Positions 34,585 through 44,651 of a DNA stretch of 64,000 bases are shown in pieces. Below the pieces are notes generated by a model. The model searched no databases, was not told the DNA's origin, and saw only the letters and a program-made list of their open reading frames with translations. The stretch is from Paenibacillus tianmuensis. Lineage in GTDB: Bacteria; Bacillota; Bacilli; Paenibacillales; NBRC-103111. The stretch lies in the NCBI RefSeq assembly GCF_900100345.1, contig NZ_FMTT01000011.1, positions 62,001 to 126,000 on the forward strand, in the 5' to 3' direction. Both the position numbers and the translations under genes were made by a program. The first letter of the stretch is position 1. Every line of letters starts with the position of its first letter.

Positions 34585-36180
34585 ATGTACAAAGTCCTGA
34601 TCATCGACGACGATGTGCCGATGCTGAAATATTTGAGGCAGCTGATCGATTGGAACGCGCTCGGCTTGCAGATCGTCGCGGATACGTACTCCAGCGTCAA
34701 GGCGCTGCGGCTGTTCGATGAGCTCCGACCGGACCTCGTCGTGTCGGATATCGGCCTGCCGCAAATGGACGGGCTGGAGCTAACTTCGGAAATGCGGCGG
34801 CGGCGGCCGGAGGTGCGGGTCATTTTTCTGACGTGCCATGAAGACTTCCACTATGCGCAGAAGGCGCTCAAGCTGAGCGTCGACGACTACCTGATCAAGG
34901 ACGAACTGACGGCCGAGCAGTTAACGCAAAGCTTGGAGAAATCCGTAAGGTTCATTCGCGCGGCGAAAGCGCAGACGGAGCAGCTGACGTACCGTGAGGA
35001 TTGGAGTCGGCATGCCAATGTGCTGCGGGATTCTTATTTCAAGCAGCTGCTGCGCGGCGGAGAAGCCGCTTACCTGACCGATTCCGCCGGACGGCTCGGC
35101 CTCGTCTGGGACCAGCCGTCGTTTTTGCTGGCGCTCGGTTACATATCATATTATGACGTGCTCTCGCGCTACGCGCACAAGGACCTGCCGCTCATCCGTT
35201 ACGGCTTCGCAAATATTGCGGCCGAGCTGGCGGGCGAGTTCGAAGGCATCACGACCTTCAACGACGGCGAAGGGTTGGCCGTGCTGTTCAATTACCGGCC
35301 ATCCTTGAAGTGGAACGCACAGGAGCATTTGCTGGCATTTCTGGCGAAGCTCCAGGCCAAATGCAAAGAGTTTCTCGGTGTAGGCACGACGTTCTTCGTC
35401 AGCTCGGGTGCGGACAAGCTGGCGGTTACGGAGATTGGCGCGGCTCATCGCCGCATGGCGACAGAGCGCTACACCGCTTTCTACACGGAGCATCTGGTGA
35501 CCGTGCTGCCCGCGGCCGGCTTGCTGCAAGCGTATCATCCGGGAGCCGGGGGGTTCGAGCAGGAGTACGCCGAATTGTCTCAGGCGGTTCGGGATCACGA
35601 CGAGGCGCTGCTGGAGAAAGCACTGGCGGACATCCGGCGGTCGGCGCTGCAGCTGAAGCCGGAACCGGCGTCGTTCGTGCATCAGTGCGCGGACAGGCTG
35701 CGGCTCGTTGAGCTCCAGTACCGGGCGTTCAGCGGCGAGACGCTGTACGCCTGCCTGCAGCAGACGCTCACGCTTGGCGACGCGCTCGGGCTGATGGGGC
35801 TGAAGCTGCGGCAGATTATGAACGGCCGACGGCTCGGGGAGCCGCAGACGAGCAAGGAGCCGAAGCTGCAGACGATCGACCAGTACATCGCGCAGCATTT
35901 GGCGGAGACGATCACCTCGATCGATATTGCGACGTATTTGTACTTGAACCCGAGCTATTTTTCAAGGTACTTTAAGAAGCTCTCCGGCGAAAATTTCACG
36001 GACTACGTCCACCGGTACAAGATGAAGATCGCCGCCGATCTGTTGGAGAAGACGAAGGATTCCATTGAGGTCGTCGCGCTGCGCTGCGGCTATTCGGACC
36101 GGACGTACTTCTCCAAGGTGTTCAAAAAATACATCGGCGTCACGCCCGGGGAGTACAAGTCGAGGTCCGGCATGATGTAG
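34585..36180 (+). CDS. AraC-type response regulator, YesN-like
   Basis: This 531-residue regulator has an N-terminal receiver domain with phospho-acceptor D55 (DLVVSDIGLPQMDG) and acidic DDD near residue 9. A central ligand- or dimer-type region of about 300 residues follows, then a C-terminal AraC HTH pair (TSIDIATYLYLNPSYFSRYF and IEVVALRCGYSDRTYFSKVF). The start is ATG 34585 with GGAGAGG; an ATG eight codons earlier has no ribosome site. It should activate the sugar-importer promoter upstream. Confidence 0.92.
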   Translation: MYKVLIIDDDVPMLKYLRQLIDWNALGLQIVADTYSSVKALRLFDELRPDLVVSDIGLPQMDGLELTSEMRRRRPEVRVIFLTCHEDFHYAQKALKLSVDDYLIKDELTAEQLTQSLEKSVRFIRAAKAQTEQLTYREDWSRHANVLRDSYFKQLLRGGEAAYLTDSAGRLGLVWDQPSFLLALGYISYYDVLSRYAHKDLPLIRYGFANIAAELAGEFEGITTFNDGEGLAVLFNYRPSLKWNAQEHLLAFLAKLQAKCKEFLGVGTTFFVSSGADKLAVTEIGAAHRRMATERYTAFYTEHLVTVLPAAGLLQAYHPGAGGFEQEYAELSQAVRDHDEALLEKALADIRRSALQLKPEPASFVHQCADRLRLVELQYRAFSGETLYACLQQTLTLGDALGLMGLKLRQIMNGRRLGEPQTSKEPKLQTIDQYIAQHLAETITSIDIATYLYLNPSYFSRYFKKLSGENFTDYVHRYKMKIAADLLEKTKDSIEVVALRCGYSDRTYFSKVFKKYIGVTPGEYKSRSGMM

Positions 36181-36217
36181 CGGGGCGCTTGCGAAACAAA
36201 CGAGAGGAAGATCAAAC

Positions 36218-37366
36218 GTGACGACTCATGCCGATGACCGAGACTACTGGCTGCAAACGATGCAGCACATCGCGAAGCCGGTGCTCGAAGCGCTGTCGCA
36301 GCGCAAGCTGAAAGAGCGGATGCCGGTGGAAGCGAAGCTGGACGACCGGGAGCTGTACACGTATCTGGAAGCATACGGCCGGCTGCTCGCAGGCATCGCG
36401 CCGTGGCTGGAGCACGGCCCGAGGACGGGAGCGGAAGGAGAGCTGCGAGGAGAATATGTCCGGTTAGCGCGGCTGGCGATGGATGCGACGACCGATCCGC
36501 AGTCGCCGGACCGGATGAATTTCTCCGAGGGCTACCAACCGATTGTGGATGCGGCTTTTCTGGCCCATGCGATTCTGCGGGCACCGACGGCGTTGTGGAG
36601 CGGGCTGGACGATCATGTCAAGGCGAACGTGAAGGAAGCGCTGCGCGCGACCCGTTCCCGGAAGCCGTGGTTCAACAACTGGCTGCTGTTCGCGGCTATG
36701 ATCGAAGCGGCGCTCTGCGTCATCGGCGACGACACGTGGGACCCGATGCGGATCGATTACGCGCTGAAGCAGCATGAGCAGTGGTATCTCGGCGACGGCA
36801 TGTACGGCGACGGACCTCATTACCATGCGGATTACTACAACAGCTTCGTCATTCAGCCGATGCTGCTCGATCTTCTGGAGGCGGTCGGCGACCGCTATCC
36901 CGAATGGGCGAGCCTGCGGGAGCGTGTCCAGCGGAGGGCGTTGCGTTACGCCGCCGTGCAGGAGCGGTCCATTTCGCCAGAAGGAACGTTTCCCGTCGTC
37001 GGGCGTTCGCTCGCTTACCGCTTCGGCGCGTTCCAACTGCTGGGCCAGATGGCGCTGCGCGAGCAGTTGCCTGACGATGTCGCTCCGGCCCAAGTGCGCT
37101 GCGCGCTTACCGAGGTCATGCGCCGCATGATCGAAGCGCCGGGCACGTTCGATGCGGGCGGCTGGTTGACGATCGGCTTCTGCGGGCATCAGCCGGAGAT
37201 CGGGGAGCCGTACATCTCCACCGGCAGCTTGTACTTATGCGCCACCGTTTTCCTGCCGCTGGGGCTTTCGGCGGACCGCCCGTTCTGGCAGGGCGAAGCG
37301 GCGGACTGGACGTCGCGTAAAGCATGGTCGGGCGGGTATACCCCGGCAGATCACGCGCTGGAATAA
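36218..37366 (+). CDS. DUF2264 protein, likely polysaccharide-degradation associated
   Basis: This 382-residue soluble protein has the DUF2264 signs EAYGRLLAGIAPWLEH, NFSEGYQPIVDAAFLAHAIL, NNWLLFAAMIEAAL and MYGDGPHYHADYYNSFVI, an alpha/alpha barrel pattern. The family is found in sugar-utilisation loci but has no firm activity; a glycan-cleaving role is a guess from the conserved acidic and His residues. The start is GTG 36218 after GAGAGGAAG. It is last in the importer operon and ends before a strong terminator. Confidence 0.82.
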   Translation: MTTHADDRDYWLQTMQHIAKPVLEALSQRKLKERMPVEAKLDDRELYTYLEAYGRLLAGIAPWLEHGPRTGAEGELRGEYVRLARLAMDATTDPQSPDRMNFSEGYQPIVDAAFLAHAILRAPTALWSGLDDHVKANVKEALRATRSRKPWFNNWLLFAAMIEAALCVIGDDTWDPMRIDYALKQHEQWYLGDGMYGDGPHYHADYYNSFVIQPMLLDLLEAVGDRYPEWASLRERVQRRALRYAAVQERSISPEGTFPVVGRSLAYRFGAFQLLGQMALREQLPDDVAPAQVRCALTEVMRRMIEAPGTFDAGGWLTIGFCGHQPEIGEPYISTGSLYLCATVFLPLGLSADRPFWQGEAADWTSRKAWSGGYTPADHALE

Positions 37367-37412
37367 ACTCGGCTGTCGCCGGGAGCCGCTCCAAGCGTGG
37401 CTGCAACAACCT

Positions 37413-37469
37413 CAAAAAGCCGTATTCCATAAGGAGGGGCTTCCCCTCCTCTTATGGAATACGGCTTTT
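37413..37469. terminator. Strong bidirectional terminator
   Basis: AAAAGCCGTATTCCATAAG pairs with CTTATGGAATACGGCTTTT (19 bp), with an inner GAGGGG/CCCCTC stem and a two-base bulge. It lies between the DUF2264 gene and the convergent acyltransferase gene. Confidence 0.92.
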
Positions 37470-37474
37470 CGAGT

Positions 37475-38548
37475 CTACGTGGCTCGCGAATAGGCTTCCT
37501 GGGTTTTGCGCTTCCGTGCTTTCACGGCTTTTTTGGTCAACGCGTTCAGTGGTCTTTCGACCCAACGGTACACCGCGAGGCAGAGGAGCAGTCCCGACAG
37601 GAAGCAGAGCGTGACCGTCAGCGCTGGACCGATCCGTTCCACCGCATGCGCGGCCCGCGCCAGCTTGAAGGTGACCGACATCATCGGCAGACTGGCGAGC
37701 AGAATCGAATAAGAGGCGTTCCCGCACAGCGCGAACGGCTTCAGCCAGCGGTACGCCGGACCTTTCCACGTCGTTACCCCGACCAGCACTAACGCTGATC
37801 CGAACGTATGCAGCAGATCCGTATACCGCAGGCCGGATTCCTCAAACCGCAGCACCCAGAGAATCGCGTAGACGGCGGCGCCTCCTGCGATCCACCATAG
37901 GCTGCGGCCAAGCTGGCGTTTGCGGACGAGATAGGCGACGAGCATGCCGGCGAAAAACTCCAAGTGCGCCTCGTTAAACAAAAATTGCCCCAGCAATCCC
38001 TCTTTCACCTGAATCCACCCGATGGCATGGAGGGCAATGATCGTCAGCCACCCCGAATAGATCGCAGCGACGGTTTTTTCTTTCAAGAGAAATCCCAGGG
38101 AGAACATCAGATAAAACCACACGACGTACGTCAGCGACCAAGCGACGCCCAGAATCGGCGCCTGAGCCTGCGGCCACAGCAGCATCGATTTGAAAATGAC
38201 CGCGGGATCGCGCTCATAGCCGAAACCGAACGATGGCACCAAAAAATATATCGGAACGACGGCGGCCGTGAAGAGCCAGTATAATGGATAAATGCGGTAG
38301 AACCGTTTCAGCAGAAACGTTCCGAACAGCTCCGTCCTTCCGAATTGTTCGCGATACAGCGTGAACATTAAATAACCGGTCAAAGCGAAAAAAAACGTAT
38401 AGGCGCCTGAGCGTCCCATTTCGCTGATCCCGAGATAATTGTATCCAAAATAATGCTGGCCCGTTTGCGAAGCGTGAAACAGCATGACCAGCAGAACGGC
38501 AGCGCCGCGGGCTGCTTGAATATAAAAGAAATTGTGTTTCCGCTCCAT
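37475..38548 (-). CDS. Acyltransferase family 3 membrane protein (OafA-like)
   Basis: This 357-residue protein has about ten membrane helices. It has the AT3 N-terminal pattern IQAARGAAVLLVMLFHASQT, with the conserved histidine in LFHA, and GAYTFFFALTGYLMFTLYRE. Members O-acetylate cell-surface sugars. The ATG at 38548 has AAAGG nine bases upstream and gives MERKHNFFY; an ATG seven codons earlier is also possible. The C-terminal tail is basic (TKKAVKARKRKTQEAYSRAT). It is a single gene. Confidence 0.85.
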   Translation of the reverse strand: MERKHNFFYIQAARGAAVLLVMLFHASQTGQHYFGYNYLGISEMGRSGAYTFFFALTGYLMFTLYREQFGRTELFGTFLLKRFYRIYPLYWLFTAAVVPIYFLVPSFGFGYERDPAVIFKSMLLWPQAQAPILGVAWSLTYVVWFYLMFSLGFLLKEKTVAAIYSGWLTIIALHAIGWIQVKEGLLGQFLFNEAHLEFFAGMLVAYLVRKRQLGRSLWWIAGGAAVYAILWVLRFEESGLRYTDLLHTFGSALVLVGVTTWKGPAYRWLKPFALCGNASYSILLASLPMMSVTFKLARAAHAVERIGPALTVTLCFLSGLLLCLAVYRWVERPLNALTKKAVKARKRKTQEAYSRAT

Positions 38549-38721
38549 TCCGCCCAGCCTTTCTTGCATAGGATGCCTGCTTTTTTATAGCATTATGGCA
38601 GATAAGTATGAAGAAATCATGACATGAACCTGAATGCGAGCTGAAAATGGTTCGGACAAGAGAGGATTACTTTTTAAGCGGTAAGCAAAATCTTACTGGG
38701 CGGGGAAGTTCCTGCCGTGTA

Positions 38722-39057
38722 CTACTGACGGATCGTTACCCGCGTGCCGATGGGGACAAGGCGGGCAAGCGCCAGCACGTCCTCGTTGTACATGCGGATG
38801 CACCCATGGGAGACGGCATGGCCGATGGACGACGGGTTATTCGTACCGTGGATGCCGTAATGCGGGCGCGACAGCCCCATCCAGAAGGCGCCGAATGGTC
38901 CGCCCGGATGGGGCACCTTGTTAATAATCCTGTACTCGCCCACGGGCGACTGTGTCAGTATTTTGCCGATAGCGATCCGATACGAACGGATTACGCGGTT
39001 GCCTTCCAGCAGATGAAGCATCCGCTGTGACAAATCGACGATAATGCGGTATGGCAT
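38722..39057 (-). CDS. L,D-transpeptidase (YkuD domain)
   Basis: This 111-residue minimal YkuD domain has [14 protein letters not shown] and the catalytic [10 protein letters not shown] with H84 and C86. Such enzymes crosslink peptidoglycan or attach proteins, bypassing penicillin-binding proteins. No signal peptide or LysM domain is seen, which is unusual for an enzyme expected outside the cell; small YkuD-only proteins of this size do occur in Paenibacillus. AAGGAGCTGCTCCCC precedes the ATG. Confidence 0.88.
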   Translation of the reverse strand: MPYRIIVDLSQRMLHLLEGNRVIRSYRIAIGKILTQSPVGEYRIINKVPHPGGPFGAFWMGLSRPHYGIHGTNNPSSIGHAVSHGCIRMYNEDVLALARLVPIGTRVTIRQ

Positions 39058-39293
39058 GGGGAGCAGCTCCTTCGCAGAAGTTTCGCAAGTATGCTACTAC
39101 CATATGCACGGGAGCCTATCGGGGCGACGAACAGAAAAGCCGGTTATGGATATATAAAAAATTAAAACCAATAAAAAGAATAACAATACAATAAATTAAC
39201 GTGTATTTAATATGGGTTTGACAAAACTCTCTTATAGTTAGGATAACGGGCTAAGCCCAAGGTGTCATATCCAATTAAAGGAGAGATTATGAC

Positions 39294-40354
39294 GTGAAAA
39301 AGTCTTTATCGCTTATGATGATCCTCATGCTGGCGCTTTCCATGCTGCTGGAGCGGGCAATACAGGAAGCGCCGGCGCCGATGCGGGCATCGGTACGAAA
39401 AGCAAAGAGCTCACGGTTTATACCGCGCTGGAAGACGATCAGATCAAAAAATATCTGGAGACGTATAAAGCGAAGTACCCTGACGTGAAGCTGAACATCG
39501 TTCGCGATTCGACGGGCATCATTACGGCGAAGCTGATTGCCGAGAAGGATAACCCGCAAGCCGACGTCGTGTGGGGGCTTGCCGCAACGAGCTTGCTCGT
39601 GCTGGATCAGAACGGGATGCTCGAAGGGTATTCGCCGCAGGGCGTCGACCGGATACAACCGGACTTCAAGGATAAGAACAGTCCGACACGCTGGGTCGGC
39701 ATCGACGCTTGGGAAACGGCGTTTATCGTGAACAAGAAAGAGATGGAGAAGCGCGGCCTGCCGGTTCCGCAAAGCTATGCCGATTTGATTAAGCCGGAGT
39801 ACAAGGGCCTGATTACGATGCCGAATCCCGCCTCCTCCGGAACCGGCTTCCTGACCGTGTCGGGACTCGTGCAGCTGGAAGGCAAGGACAAAGCGTGGGC
39901 GTACATGGACAAGCTTCACGACAATATCGCGATGTATGTGCATTCCGGCTCCAAACCGGCGAAGATGGCCGGAACGGGCGAGGTTCCGATCGGGATCTCC
40001 TTCGGTTACCGCGGGATTCAAGAGAAGAAAACCGGCGCTCCGGTTGAGGTCGTGTTTCCGAAGGAAGGCTCCGGCTAGGATGTGGAAGCCAATGCGCTGC
40101 TGAAGAAGACGGTCAAGCAGGCGGCCAAAGATTTCCTCGATTGGGCCATCGGCGACGACGCCATGAAGGAATACGGCAAAAACTTTGCGATTTTGGCGGT
40201 GAAGAGCGACAGCAGCCAAATTCCGGAAGGCTATGAACAGGACCCGATCAAGCAATTGATCAAGAACGACCTGAACGAAGCGGCCAAAAACCGGGAAAGC
40301 GTCTTGAACGAGTGGAGCAAACGCTACGACAACAAGAGCGAAGCCAAAAAGTAG
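39294..40354 (+). pseudogene. 2-aminoethylphosphonate-binding protein of an ABC importer, broken twice
   Basis: A GTG start after AAAGGAGAG encodes a lipoprotein-like signal ([13 protein letters not shown]), then a frameshift near 39350 where the lipobox cysteine should be. The next frame encodes a phosphonate/iron-type binding protein ([20 protein letters not shown] on to VFPKEGSG), interrupted by TAG at 40076-40078 where Trp is expected (GSGW-DVEANALL). It then continues to NEWSKRYDNKSEAKK. Two lesions make it non-functional. Its neighbours identify it as the AEP importer's binding subunit. Confidence 0.78.
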
Positions 40355-40384
40355 CACACAGTCGAACAAATCGCAACTAAATGA

Positions 40385-40416
40385 AAGCGCGGAGCCGCAG
40401 GTTCTGCGCTTTTTTA
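40385..40416 (+). terminator. Terminator after the AEP-binding pseudogene
   Basis: AGCGCGGAGCC and GGTTCTGCGCT pair (two G-U pairs) around a GCA loop, followed by TTTTTTA. Confidence 0.88.
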
Positions 40417-40570
40417 TGCCAACCTCCAGATAAAACAACGTAACTGCAACTAAACAAAACAAATAACATAATCTTAACTTGCGTTTGATACTCCGTTAAC
40501 AAAACCGGCCTATACTTAAATGGAAAGCAAGCAAGCCGGTCCCTTGCGGGGCGGCCTGAAGGAGGCTCTT

Positions 40571-40852
40571 ATGCAACCGTATTTATCGATCGCCGTCCGG
40601 CCGGAGCATATCGAGGTCAGAGCGGGCAATGCGGGTGAAGGCATCCCGGCCGTCGTCCGTAACGTCGAATTCCGCGGTCCGTTTTACAGGCTGAGTCTCC
40701 AAATGCTGCACTCTGGCGCAGGCGGGCTTGTATCGGTGGACGTTCCCGCCCAAGCCTCCGGCGAGCTACCGTTAGCCAAAGACGCCCGCGTCCTGCTGAA
40801 TGTGCTTGCGGAGAAGCTGCTGTCGTTCCAAGCAGAGGCCTTGGCCAACTGA
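40571..40852 (+). pseudogene. AEP importer ATPase with its nucleotide-binding domain deleted
   Basis: ATG 40571 has a perfect AAGGAGG ribosome site. The first residues MQPYLSI look like the normal start of an ABC ATPase, but they join directly to AVRPEHIEVRAGNAGEG, the C-terminal TOBE domain. Walker A, signature and Walker B are all missing, an in-frame loss of about 250 residues. The remaining 93-residue product cannot hydrolyse ATP. It lies between the broken binding-protein and permease genes. Confidence 0.75.
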
Positions 40853-40875
40853 ATCCAAGTGAAGGAGATTTCATC

Positions 40876-42587
40876 ATGTGGACTGCACGAACCCGGGCGC
40901 TCAGCCCGAAAGCGGGGGGCGCGGAGCTTTGGCAGATGTCGCTTGTCGTCATCGTCGTCCTGCTGCTGCTCACGTCCGTTTTGTTTCCTCTGGGCGTCTT
41001 GTTCGCCAAGGCGTTCATGGACCGCGAGGGAGCTTTCGTCGGGCTGGCTAGCTTTGTGCGTTACTTCTCGACGCCGGCGCTGTCCCAGTCGCTAACGAAT
41101 ACGATCTACGTCTCGGTCGTGGCGACGGGCATCGCCGTCACGCTGGCGTTCTTCTATGCGTACGGGGTCATCCGGACGGCGATCCGGGGCAAGGCGTTTT
41201 TCAAAACGATCGCGCTTGTGCCGTTGTTCGCGCCTACGATGATGCACGGCATCGCGCTGACGTATTTGTTCGGCAACCAAGGGCTTGTCACGAACGGACT
41301 GTTCGGACTGGCACCCGGGTTTAAAATCGAGCTGTACGGCCCGGTCGGCATCATTATGGCGGAGGTCATCTACTTGTTCCCGCAGGCGTTCCTCATCCTG
41401 GCGGCGTCGCTGGCCGTGACCGATTACCGGCTGTACGAAGCGGCGGAGACGCTCGGCGCGGGAAGGCTCAAGCGGTTACTCACGGTGACGCTGCCGTCGG
41501 TCAAGTTCGGGCTGATCAGCGCCATCTTCGTCTGCTTCACGGCATGCTTCACCGATTTCGGAGCGCCACAGGTCATCGGCGGGAAGTTCAACGTGCTCGC
41601 GACGGATATTTACAAGCAGGTGATCGGTCAGCAAAACATGTCCATGGGCGCGGCTGTCGGCATTCTGCTGACGATCCCGGCAGTGATCGCGTTCGTGGTG
41701 GACCGGCTCGTGCAGCGCAAGCAAAATGCGCTGATTACGTCCAAATCGACGCCGTACCGCATTGTGAGCGGCCGCCTGCGTGACATGCTGTTCATGCTGT
41801 TCTGCGCCCTGATGTCCATCGGAATCCTCATTCCGGTGCTGACGATCGTTTATGCTTCCTTGGTGAACGTATGGCCATACAACCTGACGCTGTCGCTCAA
41901 GCATTTTGATTTTTCCGCGATGGCGGCAGCCGGATTCGAGCCGTTCTGGAACAGCTTGGTTCTCTCGCTGCTGACGGCAATTTTGGGCACGCTGTTCGCG
42001 TTCGTCACGGCGTATTTGATCGAAAAAACACGGATGCTGCGAAGCGTCCGGCAGCTCGGCTATTTCTTGGCCATCCTACCGCTGTCGCTGCCCGGCATGG
42101 TCATCGGGCTGGCGTACATTTCTTCTTCAACGCGCCGGATAACCCGCTGCATCCGATGTACGGCACGATAGCCATTCTGGTGTTGGCAAATGTCGTTCAC
42201 TTTTTCGCGGTACCCTTCATCACGGCAACGACAACGCTGAAGAAGCAGGACAAGGAGTTCGAGCTGGTGGCGGAGTCGATGCGGGTGCCGTTCTACCGGA
42301 CCTTCCTCAAGGTGACGGTGCCGCTGTCGATGCCGGCGATTATCGAGATGGCGATGTATTTCTTCGCCAACTCCATGGTAACGGTGTCGGCGCTCGTCTT
42401 CCTGACTTCGCCGGACTTCAGGCTGGCGGCGGTATCCATCGTCCATATGGACGATGCGGGCGATACGGCGGCCGCGGCGGCTATGTCGGTACTGATCCTG
42501 GGAACGAATATAGCCGTCCGGCTGCTCTACGAGCTCATTTTGAGGGGCGTGAAGCGGCGGACGGAAGCTTGGCAAATGCACAAATGA
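40876..42587 (+). pseudogene. Fused two-domain AEP ABC permease, frameshifted
   Basis: The frame from 40876 encodes about eleven helices of a PhnU-PhnV-like double permease, with the first EAA loop in LYEAAETLGAGRLKRLLTVT. At 42118-42123 it goes off frame after [11 protein letters not shown]. The second frame then encodes [20 protein letters not shown] and the second EAA-like loop [21 protein letters not shown] loss of one T from a TTTT run would explain it. Intact length would be about 570 residues. It may be a real lesion or a base-call error. Confidence 0.75.
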
Positions 42588-42605
42588 TACGGGAGGAATC
42601 AAAAT

Positions 42606-43433
42606 ATGACGGTACAAGGAGTCATTTTGGATTGGGCGGGAACCGCTGTCGACTACGGCTGTTTTGCGCCGGTGTCGGTATTCGTGGAAGTGTTCACGAA
42701 GCGGGGAATTGCGCTGACGGCCGAGGAAGCGCGCGGGCCGATGGGGATGCTGAAGCGGGACCATCTCCGCGAGCTTTGCCGCTTGGACAGCGTGGCGGAG
42801 CAGTGGAAGGCGGCCTTCGGCCGGACGCCGGAGGAAGCCGATGTCGATTCGCTGTACGCGGATTTCGAGCTGATGCTGTTTGGCATCCTGAAGCAGTATG
42901 CGACCCCGATTCCGGGAGCGATTGAACTGGTGGCGCGGCTGCGGTCGCAGGGGATCAAGGTCGGCTCGACCACGGGATATACGACGGAGATGATGGAGGT
43001 CGTCGCTGCCGAGGCCAAGAAGCAGGGCTATGCACCGGATGGGCTGGTAACGCCGGACGAAATGTCTGCGGGCCGGCCGTATCCGTGGATGATCTACGAG
43101 AACGCAATCCGGCTCGGAATTTACCCGATGAAGTATATTGTCAAAGTCGGAGATACGATCAGCGACATTCGGGAAGGGCTGAACGCCGGAACATGGACGG
43201 TCGGCATTCTGAAGGGCAGCAGCGAGCTCGGCATGAGCGAAGCGGAAGTGAACGCATGTGATCCCGCCGTTCTGCGACGGAAGCTTGAAGAAATCGGGCG
43301 GCGCTACCGGTCGGAGGGCGCACACTACGTCATCGACTCCATCGGGGCGTTGGACCCGGTCATTGCAGATATCAACCGGCGCTTGGCTGCAGGGGAATCC
43401 CCATGCTCCACGGCGGCCGCAACGAAAGGATGA
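42606..43433 (+). CDS. phnX: Phosphonoacetaldehyde hydrolase
   Basis: This 275-residue HAD-superfamily enzyme cleaves the C-P bond of phosphonoacetaldehyde to acetaldehyde and phosphate. The nucleophile is D9 in VILDWAGTAVD, the Schiff-base lysine is K50 in MGMLKRDHLRE, and KVGDTISDIREGL is motif III/IV. Length and motifs are normal, so the gene is intact. It lies 18 bases after the permease remnant and 6 bases before phnW, giving the second and first steps of AEP degradation. Confidence 0.95.
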   Translation: MTVQGVILDWAGTAVDYGCFAPVSVFVEVFTKRGIALTAEEARGPMGMLKRDHLRELCRLDSVAEQWKAAFGRTPEEADVDSLYADFELMLFGILKQYATPIPGAIELVARLRSQGIKVGSTTGYTTEMMEVVAAEAKKQGYAPDGLVTPDEMSAGRPYPWMIYENAIRLGIYPMKYIVKVGDTISDIREGLNAGTWTVGILKGSSELGMSEAEVNACDPAVLRRKLEEIGRRYRSEGAHYVIDSIGALDPVIADINRRLAAGESPCSTAAATKG

Positions 43434-43439
43434 ACTCTT

Positions 43440-44567
43440 ATGACAGAAGCGATGACCATTCCAGCAATGCCAGATAATCCATACTTGCTGCTGACGCCGG
43501 GCCCTTTATCCACGACGAAGCGGGTGAAGGCGGCGATGCTGAAGGACTGGTGCACGTGGGATCGCGAATACAACGACTTGGTACAGGACATTCGCGGCAG
43601 GTTGGTCCGGCTGGCGACGACGGAGACGGACCGGTATACGGCCGTGCTGTTGCAGGGAAGCGGCACGTTCGTCGTGGAATCGGTGATCGGCTCGACGATC
43701 CCTGCGGACGGTAAGCTGGCGGTCCTCATTAATGGAGCTTACGGCGAGCGGATCGCGCAAATGGCGGAGCGGCTGCACATTTCGACCGTCCGGATCGCGC
43801 TCGGCGAGACGACGCCTGCGGAAGCAGCCGCCTTGGAAGTCGTCTTGGCTGCGAAGCCGGACATTACGCATGTGGCCGTCGTTCATACGGAGACGACGAC
43901 CGGAATGCGCAATCCGCTGGAGGACATCGCCCGGACGGCGAAGAAGCACGGCAAGACGCTGATCGCCGATGCGATGAGCAGCTTCGGCGGCATCGCCATC
44001 GACGTGGCGGCGCTCGGCATCGATTTTTTGATCAGCAGCAGCAACAAATGCATTCAAGGCGTTCCCGGCTTCGGCTTCGTCATCGCGAAGACGGAGGAGC
44101 TGGCTGCCTGCGCCGGCCGCGCCCGGTCGCTCTCGCTCGATCTGTACGATCAATGGGAGACGATGGAGCGGCAGCAGGGCAAGTGGCGGTTCACCTCGCC
44201 GACCCATGTCGTGCACGCGTTCCACGAAGCGCTGCTGGAGCTGGAGGACGAGGGAGGCATCGAGAAGCGGCAGCAGCGGTATGAGAACAACCAGCGACTG
44301 CTGGTGCGGGGGATGGAGGAGCTGGGGTTTCAAGCGCTGCTTCCGGCCTCGTGCCAATCGCCGATCATTACTTCGTTTGTGTACCCAGCGCATCCGCCGT
44401 TTTCGTTTGCGGAATTTTACGCGCGGATGAAGCTCGAAGGCTTTGTGCTGTATCCGGGCAAAATCTCGTCCGCGGACACGTTCCGCATCGGCAATATCGG
44501 GGATGTGCATGCGGATGATATCGGGCGGCTGCTGGAGGCGATCGGGCGCAACCGGTTCTGGTTGTAA
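43440..44567 (+). CDS. phnW: 2-aminoethylphosphonate-pyruvate transaminase
   Basis: This 375-residue PLP-dependent class V aminotransferase converts AEP and pyruvate to phosphonoacetaldehyde and alanine. The PLP lysine is K203 in [29 protein letters not shown] at the N terminus and [14 protein letters not shown] are typical. It is intact and coupled with phnX, so the cell could still degrade AEP if another transporter brings it in. Confidence 0.95.
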   Translation: MTEAMTIPAMPDNPYLLLTPGPLSTTKRVKAAMLKDWCTWDREYNDLVQDIRGRLVRLATTETDRYTAVLLQGSGTFVVESVIGSTIPADGKLAVLINGAYGERIAQMAERLHISTVRIALGETTPAEAAALEVVLAAKPDITHVAVVHTETTTGMRNPLEDIARTAKKHGKTLIADAMSSFGGIAIDVAALGIDFLISSSNKCIQGVPGFGFVIAKTEELAACAGRARSLSLDLYDQWETMERQQGKWRFTSPTHVVHAFHEALLELEDEGGIEKRQQRYENNQRLLVRGMEELGFQALLPASCQSPIITSFVYPAHPPFSFAEFYARMKLEGFVLYPGKISSADTFRIGNIGDVHADDIGRLLEAIGRNRFWL

Positions 44568-44651
44568 AGCGACGGACAGGAAAATCGTGTAAGCTGCGGC
44601 GTTTGGGTGCTATAATGCAAGTATCATACGCAGGGCTGGAGGTTGCGCCGA

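Noticed and set aside
39140-39290. AT-rich block before the AEP locus as a replication or attachment site
   Set aside because: There are no DnaA boxes, iterons or flanking repeats; it reads as a promoter upstream region with TTGACA at 39219.
40076-40078. TAG in the AEP-binding gene as a recoded amino acid
   Set aside because: The gene also carries an upstream frameshift, its transporter partners are broken, and no recoding element is seen; a nonsense mutation of a Trp codon is simpler.
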